From contig NZ_VCNK01000014.1 of the NCBI RefSeq assembly GCF_006265095.1, forward strand, positions 62,001 to 126,000: 64,000 nucleotides of DNA. The letters run 5' to 3'. The notes under the pieces were generated by a model, which did no database searches, was not told the DNA's origin, and worked only from the letters and a program-made list of their open reading frames with translations. Numbering within the stretch: position 1 is the stretch's first letter; every line of letters begins with the position of its first letter. The stretch is from Phaeobacter sp. B1627. Lineage in GTDB: Bacteria; Pseudomonadota; Alphaproteobacteria; Rhodobacterales; Rhodobacteraceae. The translations under genes were made by a program, and so were the position numbers. This document shows, piece by piece, positions 43,763-52,565 of this stretch.

Positions 43763-45352
43763 TCAACTCTGACGCTCGATCCGGACTGACAGGCTGCCTG
43801 CGTTATTGCCGTACATGTGCCAGGCGTCATTGGCAAAGAGGTAGAGATAGCCACTTTGTTCCGCTGTGAAGGTCACGTCCTTGCCAAGGCGGTGGATCTC
43901 GTGCTCTTCGACGCCTTCGGCAAATTCGCTGGCCCCCTGCCCGTTCGCGATCGCCCCGATCAGGGCAAACCAGGGCGCATCGGGCACCCGGCGCGTGAAG
44001 GGCACATCCGCCTTTGCCAAACGTTTCACCGAGCGCAACAGGCCGCGCAGGGCTTCTGGCACCGCAGCAAGCCCATAGGCGATCTTGCCCAGATGGGCAC
44101 CCGATTTGGCACCATCCGCCGTGGCGGGCACAGACGCATCCAGCCACTCCCCCTTGGCGATCACCCGGTAGGTTGCACCCTCTTCGATATAGATGCCGGT
44201 GCTGTTCCATCTCGGCCGCGCGCTGGCCTGCGTCTGACAGCTCTCTCCCGGAGCCAGACGCAGGCTCGGCCAGTAGCTGCGCTCTCCGGGCGGGGGGGTC
44301 CGATGGCGGCTGAGGACAGAAGTATCAAAGCAGGTCCGTCCGTCCCAGCCGCCCGCACAGGACGCGCCGCCTGTCACTTCGGGCACCGCGCGGGGCCGGG
44401 TCGGCCGGTAGCGGAACAGACCAAGGAAAGAATTATGCCGCATCGCAAAGGCATCCGGGTTCAACTGACCGGGTGCGACGGGGCGCAGGCCCAACCCGTT
44501 TTTGCGCGCGTCCTGCAGCATCCAGTCGAGAGTGAGATCGCCGAGACCGCAGTCTGAGTAGCTTCCTCCCACGTCGCCGTGCACGCCGGGAAACCACCGT
44601 TGCTGCACATCCTGACCGGGGGCCCATTTGGTCCAGAGGGTGGGCGTGAAGTCCTGTCGGCGTTCATCCATGGCAAGCGCCTGACGCGCGCATACCACAT
44701 TGCCCCCAAGCTCCGTGTCGCGGAACCCGTGTTTGCGCGGGTCCCCGAGCACCAGCCGCAACAGCCCCTTGTCGTCGGGAATGCCCAGCGCGCCCACCGT
44801 GTCCCAGACGCCGATGAACCGGAACCCGAGCGTCTCGCGGTCGTGAAATGCGGTGCGCGTCAGCGGGCGCTCTCGCAGCAGGGCCGTCTGCAGAACCGTT
44901 TTCTCCCCCCGCACCTTGTTGGACTGATAGCGTTCCATCAGTCGCTTCACGATCTGCCAGGGGTCCTCATAGGGGGAGAGATGGTCCGGTCTGAGATCCG
45001 CAAGCCCCACATTGGACACCATCCCGGCGAGGCTGCGCACGGTATAGGCGCCCCGGCTGAACCCGAAGAGAAAGATCTCATCCCCCGGGGCGTAGGTCTC
45101 GGCCAGGAACTTATAGGCGCTCATGATATCATCTTCGAGCCGCAGCCCGATGGCACCGCCGAGGACGCGGCGGAAAAAACCACCCGAGGTGCCAACGCCG
45201 GTGCGGTAATAGACGATCTGCTCGGTTCCGGTGCTGTCTTGTGTATCCACCAGCGAATGCAGCTTTGCCACATTGGTGGGCGTCGGCGTGCCGTTGTCAT
45301 GCTGATCCGCCGTGTTCCACGTTCCGTCGCAACAAATGACCAACCTGCGCAT
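43763..45352 (-). CDS. DUF2235 hydrolase with PA-IL-like C-terminal domain, 529 aa
   Basis: The N terminus RRLVICCDGTWNTADQ and the nucleophile elbow FLFGFSRGAYTVRSLAG (Ser near residue 99) define the DUF2235 alpha/beta hydrolase family, which includes the Tle1 phospholipase effectors. The last ~120 residues (TYRVIAKGEWLDA, PWFALIGAI, GYLYLFANDAWHMYGNNAG) resemble the galactose-binding PA-I lectin fold. No signal peptide and no VgrG/Hcp neighbours are seen, so secretion is unproven. The start was chosen by the aagggggaa box. Confidence 0.85.
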   Translation of the reverse strand: MRRLVICCDGTWNTADQHDNGTPTPTNVAKLHSLVDTQDSTGTEQIVYYRTGVGTSGGFFRRVLGGAIGLRLEDDIMSAYKFLAETYAPGDEIFLFGFSRGAYTVRSLAGMVSNVGLADLRPDHLSPYEDPWQIVKRLMERYQSNKVRGEKTVLQTALLRERPLTRTAFHDRETLGFRFIGVWDTVGALGIPDDKGLLRLVLGDPRKHGFRDTELGGNVVCARQALAMDERRQDFTPTLWTKWAPGQDVQQRWFPGVHGDVGGSYSDCGLGDLTLDWMLQDARKNGLGLRPVAPGQLNPDAFAMRHNSFLGLFRYRPTRPRAVPEVTGGASCAGGWDGRTCFDTSVLSRHRTPPPGERSYWPSLRLAPGESCQTQASARPRWNSTGIYIEEGATYRVIAKGEWLDASVPATADGAKSGAHLGKIAYGLAAVPEALRGLLRSVKRLAKADVPFTRRVPDAPWFALIGAIANGQGASEFAEGVEEHEIHRLGKDVTFTAEQSGYLYLFANDAWHMYGNNAGSLSVRIERQS

Positions 45353-45387
45353 ATCGAAATTCCCCCTTGATAAAAAAAACATTTGCA

Positions 45388-45447
45388 CCGGGGGGCAGTC
45401 CCCCCGGAGCGCTTAAAACCGGGGGCAGCCCCCCGGACCGCTTAAAT
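45388..45447. repeat. Tandem GC hairpins, 31-bp period
   Basis: ccggggggcagtccccccgg plus agcgcttaaaa (45388-45417) is followed by ccgggggcagccccccgg plus accgcttaaat (45419-45447). Each unit folds into a strong hairpin. The tandem sits in the divergent spacer between the DUF2235 and ABC-F genes, where it could affect either 5' leader. Confidence 0.75.
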
Positions 45448-45579
45448 ATGACAAGGGTAGCATATTTGCGCTCAGGACCAATGCAGGAACCGGCCTTTCC
45501 CTGTCCTGCGGCAGACAGAGTTCCGGCAGGCGGCGGATAGTCATTGACCCCCTTCCCCGCTTTCGACATGAGAGACCCC

Positions 45580-47436
45580 ATGCTCAGGATCGAAAACATC
45601 ACATATTCCGTCGAAGGCCGTCCCCTCATGGAGGAGGCTTCCGCCACCATTCCGACAGGTCACAAAGTCGGCGTCGTCGGCCGCAACGGCACCGGCAAGT
45701 CCACCTTGTTCCGCATCATACGCGGCGAGCTGGCATTGGAGGGGGGCAGCATCAGCCTGCCGTCCCAGGCCCGGATCGGCGGCATCGCACAGGAAGTGCC
45801 CTCCTCGTCGGACTCGCTGATTGACACCGTGCTGGCGGCAGATGTCGAACGCGCGGCGCTGATGGCGGAATCCGAGACCGCCACCGATGGCACACGGATC
45901 GCCGAGATCCAGACCCGGCTGGCCGATATCGACGCCTGGTCAGCAGAGGCCCGGGCGGCCTCCATCCTCAAGGGGCTGGGCTTCGACGATGTCGACCAGC
46001 TGCGGCCCTGCTCGGATTTCTCCGGCGGCTGGCGGATGCGGGTGGCTCTGGCTGCGGTCCTGTTTGCCCAGCCCGACCTGCTGCTCCTTGACGAGCCGAC
46101 CAACTACCTCGATCTCGAAGGGGCGCTGTGGCTGGAGAGCTATATCGCCAAATATCCCCATACGGTGCTGATTGTCAGCCACGACCGCGGCCTTTTGAAC
46201 CGCGCGGTGGGGGCGATCCTGCATCTGGAGGACCGCAAGCTGACGCTCTATCAGGGGCCCTATGACACCTTTGCGCAGACCCGCGCCGCCCGCATCGCCG
46301 CCGCCCAGTCCGAGGCGCAGAAACAGGATGCCCGCCGCGCCCATCTGCAGAGCTTTGTCGACCGCTTCCGCGCCAAGGCCTCCAAGGCGAAACAGGCCCA
46401 GTCGCGCCTGAAGATGATCGAGAAGATGAAACCGATCTCTACCCCGCAGGAGGCGGCCATGCGCGCGTTCTCCTTCCCGGAGCCCGAGGAAATGTCGCCG
46501 CCGATCATCCACCTTGAGGGCGGCACCACGGGCTATGGCGAGGTCGAGATCCTCAGCCGGCTCAACCTACGTATCGATCAGGACGACCGTATCGCCCTCT
46601 TGGGCAAGAACGGTCAGGGCAAATCCACCCTGTCGAAACTGCTGGCCGACCGCCTGCCGCTGATTTCGGGCAAGATGGTGCGCTCCTCCAAGCTGCGGAT
46701 CGGCTATTTCGCCCAGCATCAGGTGGACGAGCTCTACGTCGATGAAACCCCGATCGATCACCTGCGCCGCCTGCGCCCGAATGAGGCGCCCGGCAAATGG
46801 CGCACCCGGCTGGCGGGGTTCGGGCTGCGGACAGAGCAGGCGGACACGCTGGTGGGGCGGCTTTCGGGCGGTCAGAAGGCGCGGCTGTCGCTGCTGCTGG
46901 CCACGCTCGACGCGCCCCATATGCTGATCCTCGACGAGCCGACCAACCACCTCGATATTGAGAGCCGCGAGGCGCTGGTGGACGCGCTGACCGCCTATAG
47001 CGGCGCCGTCATCCTGGTCAGCCACGACATGCACCTGCTGTCGATGGTCGCCGACCGTCTCTGGCTGGTGTCCGGCGGCACCGTCTCGCCCTATGACGGG
47101 GATCTGGACAGCTATCGCGATATGCTGCTGTCGCGGGAGAAACCGGCGTCAAAGTCGGCCCCGAAACCCGCCAAGAAGCCCAAGCGCCTGACCCGGGACC
47201 AAATCCTCGCACTGCGCTCTGAGGTGCGCAAGGCGGAGGCACGGGTCGTCAAACTGTCGGAGATGCGTGAGAAGCTTGACGACAAGCTCGCCGACCCGGA
47301 ACTCTACGAAAAGGGCAAGACCTCCGGCGTCGAAGTCTGGCAGAAGAAACACGCGGAATGCATCGAGGCGCTGGAGCGGGCAGAGGCGATGTGGATGAAG
47401 GCGCTGGAGAAGCTTGAGGTGGCAGAGGCTCAATGA
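45580..47436 (+). CDS. ABC-F family ATP-binding protein, 618 aa
   Basis: Two ABC ATPase domains are joined by a charged linker: Walker A GRNGTGKST near residue 35 and GKNGQGKST near 345, signature sequences FSGGWRMR and LSGGQKARL, and Walker B LLLDEPTNYLDLE and LILDEPTNHLDIE. A C-terminal coiled-coil extension is Lys/Glu-rich. ABC-F proteins act on ribosomes in translation quality control, without membrane domains. The start MLRIENITYSVEG is typical. The stop overlaps the marC-like gene (ATGA). Confidence 0.95.
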   Translation: MLRIENITYSVEGRPLMEEASATIPTGHKVGVVGRNGTGKSTLFRIIRGELALEGGSISLPSQARIGGIAQEVPSSSDSLIDTVLAADVERAALMAESETATDGTRIAEIQTRLADIDAWSAEARAASILKGLGFDDVDQLRPCSDFSGGWRMRVALAAVLFAQPDLLLLDEPTNYLDLEGALWLESYIAKYPHTVLIVSHDRGLLNRAVGAILHLEDRKLTLYQGPYDTFAQTRAARIAAAQSEAQKQDARRAHLQSFVDRFRAKASKAKQAQSRLKMIEKMKPISTPQEAAMRAFSFPEPEEMSPPIIHLEGGTTGYGEVEILSRLNLRIDQDDRIALLGKNGQGKSTLSKLLADRLPLISGKMVRSSKLRIGYFAQHQVDELYVDETPIDHLRRLRPNEAPGKWRTRLAGFGLRTEQADTLVGRLSGGQKARLSLLLATLDAPHMLILDEPTNHLDIESREALVDALTAYSGAVILVSHDMHLLSMVADRLWLVSGGTVSPYDGDLDSYRDMLLSREKPASKSAPKPAKKPKRLTRDQILALRSEVRKAEARVVKLSEMREKLDDKLADPELYEKGKTSGVEVWQKKHAECIEALERAEAMWMKALEKLEVAEAQ

Positions 47437-48056
47437 TCGACACGGCGTTTTTGGTCACATCCTTTGTGACGCTCTTTGTGATTATCGATCCCATCGGTCT
47501 GATGCCGGTGTTTCTGGCGCTCACGCAGGGCATGACCTCGCGCCAGCGGCGTGCCATCGCCCTCCGCGCCTCTCTGACAGGGGTCGGCATTCTGACGGTT
47601 TTCGCGCTGTTCGGGGAAAGCGTTCTGGGCTTCATCGGGATTTCAATGCCGGCCTTCCGCGTGGCCGGTGGGGTGCTGCTGTTCCTGACCGCGCTCGATA
47701 TGCTGTTTGAACGTCGCGCCGCGCGTCGGCAGCATCAGGGAGACGATATCGCCCCGGAGGATGACCCCTCGGTGTTTCCCATGGCGATCCCGCTGATTGC
47801 GGGTCCCGGCTCCATTGCCACCGTGATCCTGTTGACGGGACAGCATCCGGGCATCGAAGGGCTGGCCTCGGTGATGGCCATCGTGGTCGCCGTGATCCTG
47901 CTGATGCTGGGGCTGTTCTCCATCTCCGGTCTGGTGGAGCGCCTGCTTGGCCCGGTCGGGATCAATGTCGCCACCCGGCTGCTGGGTATGCTGCTGGCCG
48001 CGCTTTCGGTGCAGTTCGTTCTGGAAGGTCTGCGCGCCTTTGGCTTTGCCAACTAG
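47433..48056 (+). CDS. MarC-family integral membrane protein, 207 aa
   Basis: Six hydrophobic segments are visible. The N terminus IDTAFLVTSFVTLFVIIDPI leads into GLMPVFLALT, and the middle AIPLIAGPGSIATVILLTG is a family hallmark. The MarC family was long thought to export antibiotics, but its transport function is not firmly known. It is translationally coupled to the ABC-F gene. Confidence 0.93.
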   Translation: MIDTAFLVTSFVTLFVIIDPIGLMPVFLALTQGMTSRQRRAIALRASLTGVGILTVFALFGESVLGFIGISMPAFRVAGGVLLFLTALDMLFERRAARRQHQGDDIAPEDDPSVFPMAIPLIAGPGSIATVILLTGQHPGIEGLASVMAIVVAVILLMLGLFSISGLVERLLGPVGINVATRLLGMLLAALSVQFVLEGLRAFGFAN

Positions 48057-48105
48057 ACATCGCGGCACCGGATACCTAGGTCCAGCATCAGGAGGACGCC
48101 TTTCA

Positions 48106-48687
48106 ATGACATCAGATGATATGGGCCGGCTGGTCTACCTGATCGTATTGCTGGTGGCGGTCGGATCCTGGGTCTTCGTCCAGAACCGGCAGTCCCTGGG
48201 CAAGACCGCGCAGTATCTGGCCATCTGGGGGCTGATTTTTCTCGGCGTGCTCGCGGCATATGGGCTGTGGGATGATATCCGCGCGACGGTTCACCCCCGC
48301 CAGGCTATCGTCGCCGGAGGCGAGCAGATCACCGTGCCCCGCGCCCGCGACGGCCATTATTATCTGACATTGCAGGTCAACGGCCAAGCGGTCGAATTCC
48401 TCGTGGACACCGGAGCCAGCCAGATGGTTCTGAACGCGGCAGTGGCCGAACGCATCGGCATCGACACCAGCGACCTTGCCTATCTCGGCCGGGCGATGAC
48501 CGCGAATGGCGAAGTGCGCACCGCCCGGGTCAAGCTCGACACCGTGACGCTGGGCCCCGTCACCGACAGGAATGTGGTGGCCTGGGTCAACGAGGGTGAG
48601 CTGGACCAGTCCCTGTTGGGGATGGGCTACCTGCAGCGGTTCTCGGGGATTGAGATCCGCAACAACGAGCTGATCCTGACGCGCTAG
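48106..48687 (+). CDS. Membrane-anchored retropepsin-like aspartic protease (TIGR02281 type), 193 aa
   Basis: Two N-terminal hydrophobic segments (LVYLIVLLVAVGSWVFV and YLAIWGLIFLGVLAAYGLW) precede a periplasmic domain with the catalytic aspartate in VEFLVDTGASQMVLN near residue 104. LLGMGYLQRFSGIEI near residue 170 completes the retropepsin-like fold. The enzyme would act as a dimer on the periplasmic side. The start is set by aggaggacgcc. The substrate is unknown. Confidence 0.88.
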   Translation: MTSDDMGRLVYLIVLLVAVGSWVFVQNRQSLGKTAQYLAIWGLIFLGVLAAYGLWDDIRATVHPRQAIVAGGEQITVPRARDGHYYLTLQVNGQAVEFLVDTGASQMVLNAAVAERIGIDTSDLAYLGRAMTANGEVRTARVKLDTVTLGPVTDRNVVAWVNEGELDQSLLGMGYLQRFSGIEIRNNELILTR

Positions 48688-48858
48688 GCCAATGGGCGCC
48701 TGAACAATCGCCACACGTTTTGGCGCCCCGCGCGGGTTCTGAACCGCAGACCGTTTCTGCACTGCTCACCACAAGCAAAACCGCACGCCACTGGAAAATT
48801 CGGACAAAGCGGCCCTCCCCCTTGCCCCTGACAGGCCAGCCCGCAACCGGCAACGCCC

Positions 48859-49344
48859 CTAGGCAGAGGCCGCCTCGCTCTCGGCCTTCTTTTCCCATCG
48901 TCCCGACTCTTCGGACCAGTATTGCGCCGCGCAGCCCGCCCCCGTCAGCGCCTTCCATTGGCCACGCGCCTGCTGAACCGCCTGCGGGTCAGTACCGTCA
49001 AACAGGATGCAAACCCGCTCCAGCGTGGTGACGTCCTCCGGGGTCACGGCCGCTCCGTCCACGCTCATCACACAGGCCGGCTGATTGGGGGCCTGCGCCG
49101 ATGTGGTCAGCAGGATCGGCTGAAGCGCGTCATGCGCGCCCCCCGCGAGCCCATGCGGCAAAAAGCTGGTCTCCCCCCCGGACCAGAGCACATCATCCAG
49201 CCACGCCAATCGGTCCGGGTCAGCGCCGCGCACCGCGATACGCCACCCGGCGCCGCGCGCCTTTTCCAGCAGCACAGGCAATGTCTCCTGCAACGGCTTT
49301 CGCGTCAGGTGATAGAAATAGGCCGCCCCCATCTGATTGCTCAT
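48859..49344 (-). CDS. holC: DNA polymerase III subunit chi
   Basis: The 161-aa protein starts MSNQMGAAYFYHLTRKPLQE. The family pattern is visible in LPVLLEKARGAGWRIAVRG, PDRLAWLDDVLW and SFLPHGLAGG. Chi binds psi and SSB in the clamp-loader complex. The start overlaps the pepA stop (ATGA), a common arrangement of pepA-holC. Confidence 0.95.
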   Translation of the reverse strand: MSNQMGAAYFYHLTRKPLQETLPVLLEKARGAGWRIAVRGADPDRLAWLDDVLWSGGETSFLPHGLAGGAHDALQPILLTTSAQAPNQPACVMSVDGAAVTPEDVTTLERVCILFDGTDPQAVQQARGQWKALTGAGCAAQYWSEESGRWEKKAESEAASA

Positions 49345-50813
49345 TCGTCCTCGAACTGATCTCTCACCAGACGGTTCAGGGACATCACCCCCCAGCCCGT
49401 GGCCCCTTTGGGCGCGTAGGTGGTGTTGGATTTGACCGAGGCCACCCCCGCGATATCGAGGTGGATCCACGGGGTTTCATCCTTGATGAACCGCTTCAGG
49501 AACTGTGCCGCGGTGATGGCTCCGCCGGGACGGCCCCCGACATTCTTCATATCCGCGATATTCGACTTCAGCTGGTCATCATACCCCTGGCCCAGCGGCA
49601 AGCGCCAAGCCCCTTCATCCTCGGCCCCGGCCGCCTTCAGGAAAGCCTGGCACAGCTTGTCGTCATTGGAGAAAACGCCCGCGTTTTCATGTCCGAGACC
49701 GACAATCACGGCGCCGGTCAGCGTTGCCAGATCAATCACCCCTGCCGGTTTGAACCGCTCCTGCGTGTACCACAGCACGTCACACAGAACGAGCCGCCCC
49801 TCGGCGTCGGTATTGATGATCTCGACCGTGTCCCCCTTCATCGATGTCACCACATCGCCGGGGCGAATTGCTGTGCCCGAGGGCATGTTCTCGACCAGCC
49901 CCACAAGGCCGACCACATTGGCCTTGGCCTTGCGCAGGGCGAGCGCGCGCATAGTGCCCGCCACCACGCCTGCGCCGCCCATGTCCATGGTCATGTCTTC
50001 CATGCCCCCGGCCGGCTTCAACGAGATCCCGCCGGTGTCAAACACCACGCCCTTGCCCACAAGCGCCAGCGGCGCCGCCCCAGCCTCGCCTCCGTTCCAG
50101 GACATCACCACCACTTTCGACGGGCTGGCAGAGCCTTGCCCGACGCAGAGCAGAGTGCGCATGCCCAGCGACTCCAGATCGGCCTCTTCCAGCACTTCCA
50201 CCTCGAGCCCGAGGCTCTTCATTTCCGTCAGGCGATCGGCAAACTCAGTGGTGGTCAATACGTTCGCCGGCTCGCTGACCAGATCGCGGGTCATGTGCAC
50301 ACCTTCGGCAACCGCCATCAGCGGCTGATAGGCGAGTTCGATTTCCTCGGGGCGGTTGTGGCCGATCACCACCTCGCCGCGCGCATCGCTGCTGGCGGTT
50401 TTATGGGCGTCGAAACTATAGCCCCGCAAGGCCAGCCCAAAGGCGAGATCCGCCGCACGGGCCATATTTCCCGCTTTGACCATGAGCGCCGAGGTGCCCC
50501 GCGCCTCAGCCAGTTTGGCCCCGGCCTTGCGCGCCTCGACCGGCGTCATCCGGCGCGACAGGATCACAACATGCAGCGCCTCTGCCGCCAGACCCGCAGG
50601 CCATGCGAGGGTAATGACATGCCCCGGTTTGGCCTTGGCAAAGCTCTCGGAGGCGATCAAGCGGGCCACGGCCCCCTTGGTCAGCCGGTTGGCGCTGCGA
50701 GCGGCCTGATCCATTGTGCCCTCGGGCGTGACCACAATCGCAACATGGCCTTCGATGTCAGCCAGAGATTTGGGATCGTAGCTGGAAAAACGGATCGGTG
50801 TGAGCGCGCTCAT
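49341..50813 (-). CDS. pepA: Leucyl aminopeptidase
   Basis: This 490-aa M17 metallopeptidase releases N-terminal amino acids. The metal-binding motif GVVFDTGGISLKPAGGMEDM lies near residue 260 and the signature NTDAEGRLVL near 340. The upstream Met was rejected since caggagaccc lies just before the chosen ATG. Two Zn/Mn ions are expected. The gene is coupled to holC. Confidence 0.97.
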   Translation of the reverse strand: MSALTPIRFSSYDPKSLADIEGHVAIVVTPEGTMDQAARSANRLTKGAVARLIASESFAKAKPGHVITLAWPAGLAAEALHVVILSRRMTPVEARKAGAKLAEARGTSALMVKAGNMARAADLAFGLALRGYSFDAHKTASSDARGEVVIGHNRPEEIELAYQPLMAVAEGVHMTRDLVSEPANVLTTTEFADRLTEMKSLGLEVEVLEEADLESLGMRTLLCVGQGSASPSKVVVMSWNGGEAGAAPLALVGKGVVFDTGGISLKPAGGMEDMTMDMGGAGVVAGTMRALALRKAKANVVGLVGLVENMPSGTAIRPGDVVTSMKGDTVEIINTDAEGRLVLCDVLWYTQERFKPAGVIDLATLTGAVIVGLGHENAGVFSNDDKLCQAFLKAAGAEDEGAWRLPLGQGYDDQLKSNIADMKNVGGRPGGAITAAQFLKRFIKDETPWIHLDIAGVASVKSNTTYAPKGATGWGVMSLNRLVRDQFEDE

Positions 50814-51454
50814 TCGGGTCTCCTGTGGATCATCAGTTTCGGTGGTTCCGGACATGTCCGACCACTATTGCCCCCTAGGAGTAGCCGCTGCATCCAGCGA
50901 ATACCAGTAGCGGAAGGTCGGGGGCTTCACTCCACGCAGAGCGCGTCGCGGACAGGGCCTGGCACGCATAGGTTTGATCCTGCCCCGCCCTGCGTGCCGA
51001 CGCGCTTGCCAGCGGCCCTCCGGCCCCCCTCCCAGATCACTTCAAAGCAGCCTCCCTGCCCGATGCGCAACCTGACGCGCAGCCTGTGACCCATCTCGCA
51101 TCTGCCGGAGAAGAATGCAGTTTTCCCCCCTGCACAATTCCTCTAAGGTCCCGGCAACAATCCGAGCGCAAGATCATGGGGGGATCGGGTGTCACATAAC
51201 GACGGATACTTGTTGCCGCTCAGTCTGGCATACTGTCTGGCGCACAGTCTCGCGCACAGCCTGCCGTTCAGGCGCGCATACTCTCTGCCGCACTGGCTGG
51301 CATACAGTCTGGCACACAGTCTCTCGCTCTGCCACTCACTCTGCGGCCACGGGATCTCGGCCGCCTCCCGTACGGCTTCCCGCTCCGACGGTGAGGCCGG
51401 GCCCGGCGCGGCCCGGGCAGAGGTGCAGAACCTTCCGGGGAGAGGGCCTCTGCG
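50814..51454. other. 641-bp spacer between pepA and lptG, no gene
   Basis: All open frames here are low-complexity (His/Arg/Ser-rich) and stem from the 12-bp repeat at 51222-51341. A partner permease gene lptF, which I would expect just upstream of lptG in this group, is not found; the gap is too short for it (~1.1 kb). Confidence 0.7.
51222..51341. repeat. 12-bp degenerate tandem repeat, ten consecutive copies
   Basis: In-phase 12-mers run agtctggcatac (51222), tgtctggcgcac, agtctcgcgcac, agcctgccgttc, aggcgcgcatac, tctctgccgcac, tggctggcatac (51294), agtctggcacac (51306), agtctctcgctc, tgccactcactc (51330). The first, seventh and eighth units are the closest to one another. The array lies 114 bp before lptG. 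Confidence 0.9.
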
Positions 51455-52561
51455 ATGATTTTGGATTTCTACTACGCCCGGCGCTTCACCCAGTGGTTTC
51501 TGGTGATCTCCGCCGTTCTCATGAGCCTCGTGATGCTGATCGACCTGAGCGAACAGGTCCGGCGTTTCGAAGCACAGGATCTGAACATTTCGCAACTTCT
51601 CGGCCTGACGCTGCTGAATGCGCCCGGCACGCTGAGCGAATTTCTGCCGCTGATCATGATCCTCACCACCATCGTGCTGTTCGTTGGCATGGCCCGCAGC
51701 AGCGAGCTGGTGGTGACGCGGGCGATTGGCCGCTCCGGCATCCGGGCCCTGGTGCCGCCGGTGGCGGTCTCGCTGGTCATCGGCGGCCTCGCCGTGGGTA
51801 TTCTGAACCCGATGGTGGCCGCCACCACGAACCGCTACAAGGAACTCGCGGAGAGCTATCGCCAACCCGGCGCTGCGGCGGCCGTATCGCTGACCGGTGA
51901 GGGTCTCTGGCTGCGGCAGGGGGGGCAGAATGGCCAATCTGTCATCCATGCCGCCAACTACCGCGGCGATGCGGACGCGCTGTTCCTCTATGATGTTTCG
52001 ATCCTCACCTACGCGCCCGACGGCGGCCCCGTACGCCGTACCATCGCCGAAGAGGCCTCGCTCGATGGCGAGGATTGGGTCCTGCGCGACGCCAAGGTCT
52101 GGCAGCTGGCCGTCGGAGTGAACCCGGAGCAAGGCGCGCGGCGCTATGACCACCTGCGGCTTCCCACGACACTCACAAACGAGCGCATTCGCGACACCAT
52201 CGGCTTTGCCGAGGGGATCTCGATCTATGATCTGCCCCAGACCATCGCGGCCCTGACCGAGGCGGGGTTTTCCACCACCCGGTTCCGGGTCTGGCTGCAG
52301 GTCGAACTGGCCCGTCCGCTGTTCCTTGTGGCGATGGTCCTGGTGGGTGCGGCCTTCACCATGCGCCATTCCCGACTGGGGGGAACCGGGGTCGCGGTGC
52401 TGACCGCCGTCATGTTGGGGTTTTCGCTGTATTTCGTCCATAACTTCGCCCGCATCCTGGGCGAGAACGGCCAGATACCGGTGCTGCTGGCCGCCTGGGC
52501 CCCGCCGGTGGCCTCAATACTCTTGACGATGGGATTGCTCCTGCATGCCGAAGACGGTTGA
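51455..52561 (+). CDS. lptG: LPS export permease LptG
   Basis: The 368-aa YjgP/YjgQ-family permease extracts LPS from the inner membrane. Three N-terminal hydrophobic segments, the cytoplasmic coupling region MARSSELVVTRAIGRSGIRA near residue 80, a periplasmic jellyroll (GEGLWLRQGGQNGQSVIHAA), and three C-terminal segments are visible. GLWLR plus the end sequence favours LptG over LptF. It precedes lptD, another part of the same Lpt bridge. The LptF partner is not in this window. Confidence 0.93.
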   Translation: MILDFYYARRFTQWFLVISAVLMSLVMLIDLSEQVRRFEAQDLNISQLLGLTLLNAPGTLSEFLPLIMILTTIVLFVGMARSSELVVTRAIGRSGIRALVPPVAVSLVIGGLAVGILNPMVAATTNRYKELAESYRQPGAAAAVSLTGEGLWLRQGGQNGQSVIHAANYRGDADALFLYDVSILTYAPDGGPVRRTIAEEASLDGEDWVLRDAKVWQLAVGVNPEQGARRYDHLRLPTTLTNERIRDTIGFAEGISIYDLPQTIAALTEAGFSTTRFRVWLQVELARPLFLVAMVLVGAAFTMRHSRLGGTGVAVLTAVMLGFSLYFVHNFARILGENGQIPVLLAAWAPPVASILLTMGLLLHAEDG

Positions 52562-52565
52562 ATTC

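Noticed and set aside
49101-51089. A 662-codon plus-strand frame over holC, pepA and the spacer
   Set aside because: It is antisense to two certain genes, Arg/His/Pro-rich, and matches no family.
51222-51341. CRISPR array
   Set aside because: Units are 12 bp, contiguous and degenerate, with no spacers and no cas genes.
51143-52441. Open frames with four-residue repeats over the 12-bp array and antisense lptG
   Set aside because: The period is created by the 12-bp DNA repeat in all frames, and the rest is antisense to lptG.
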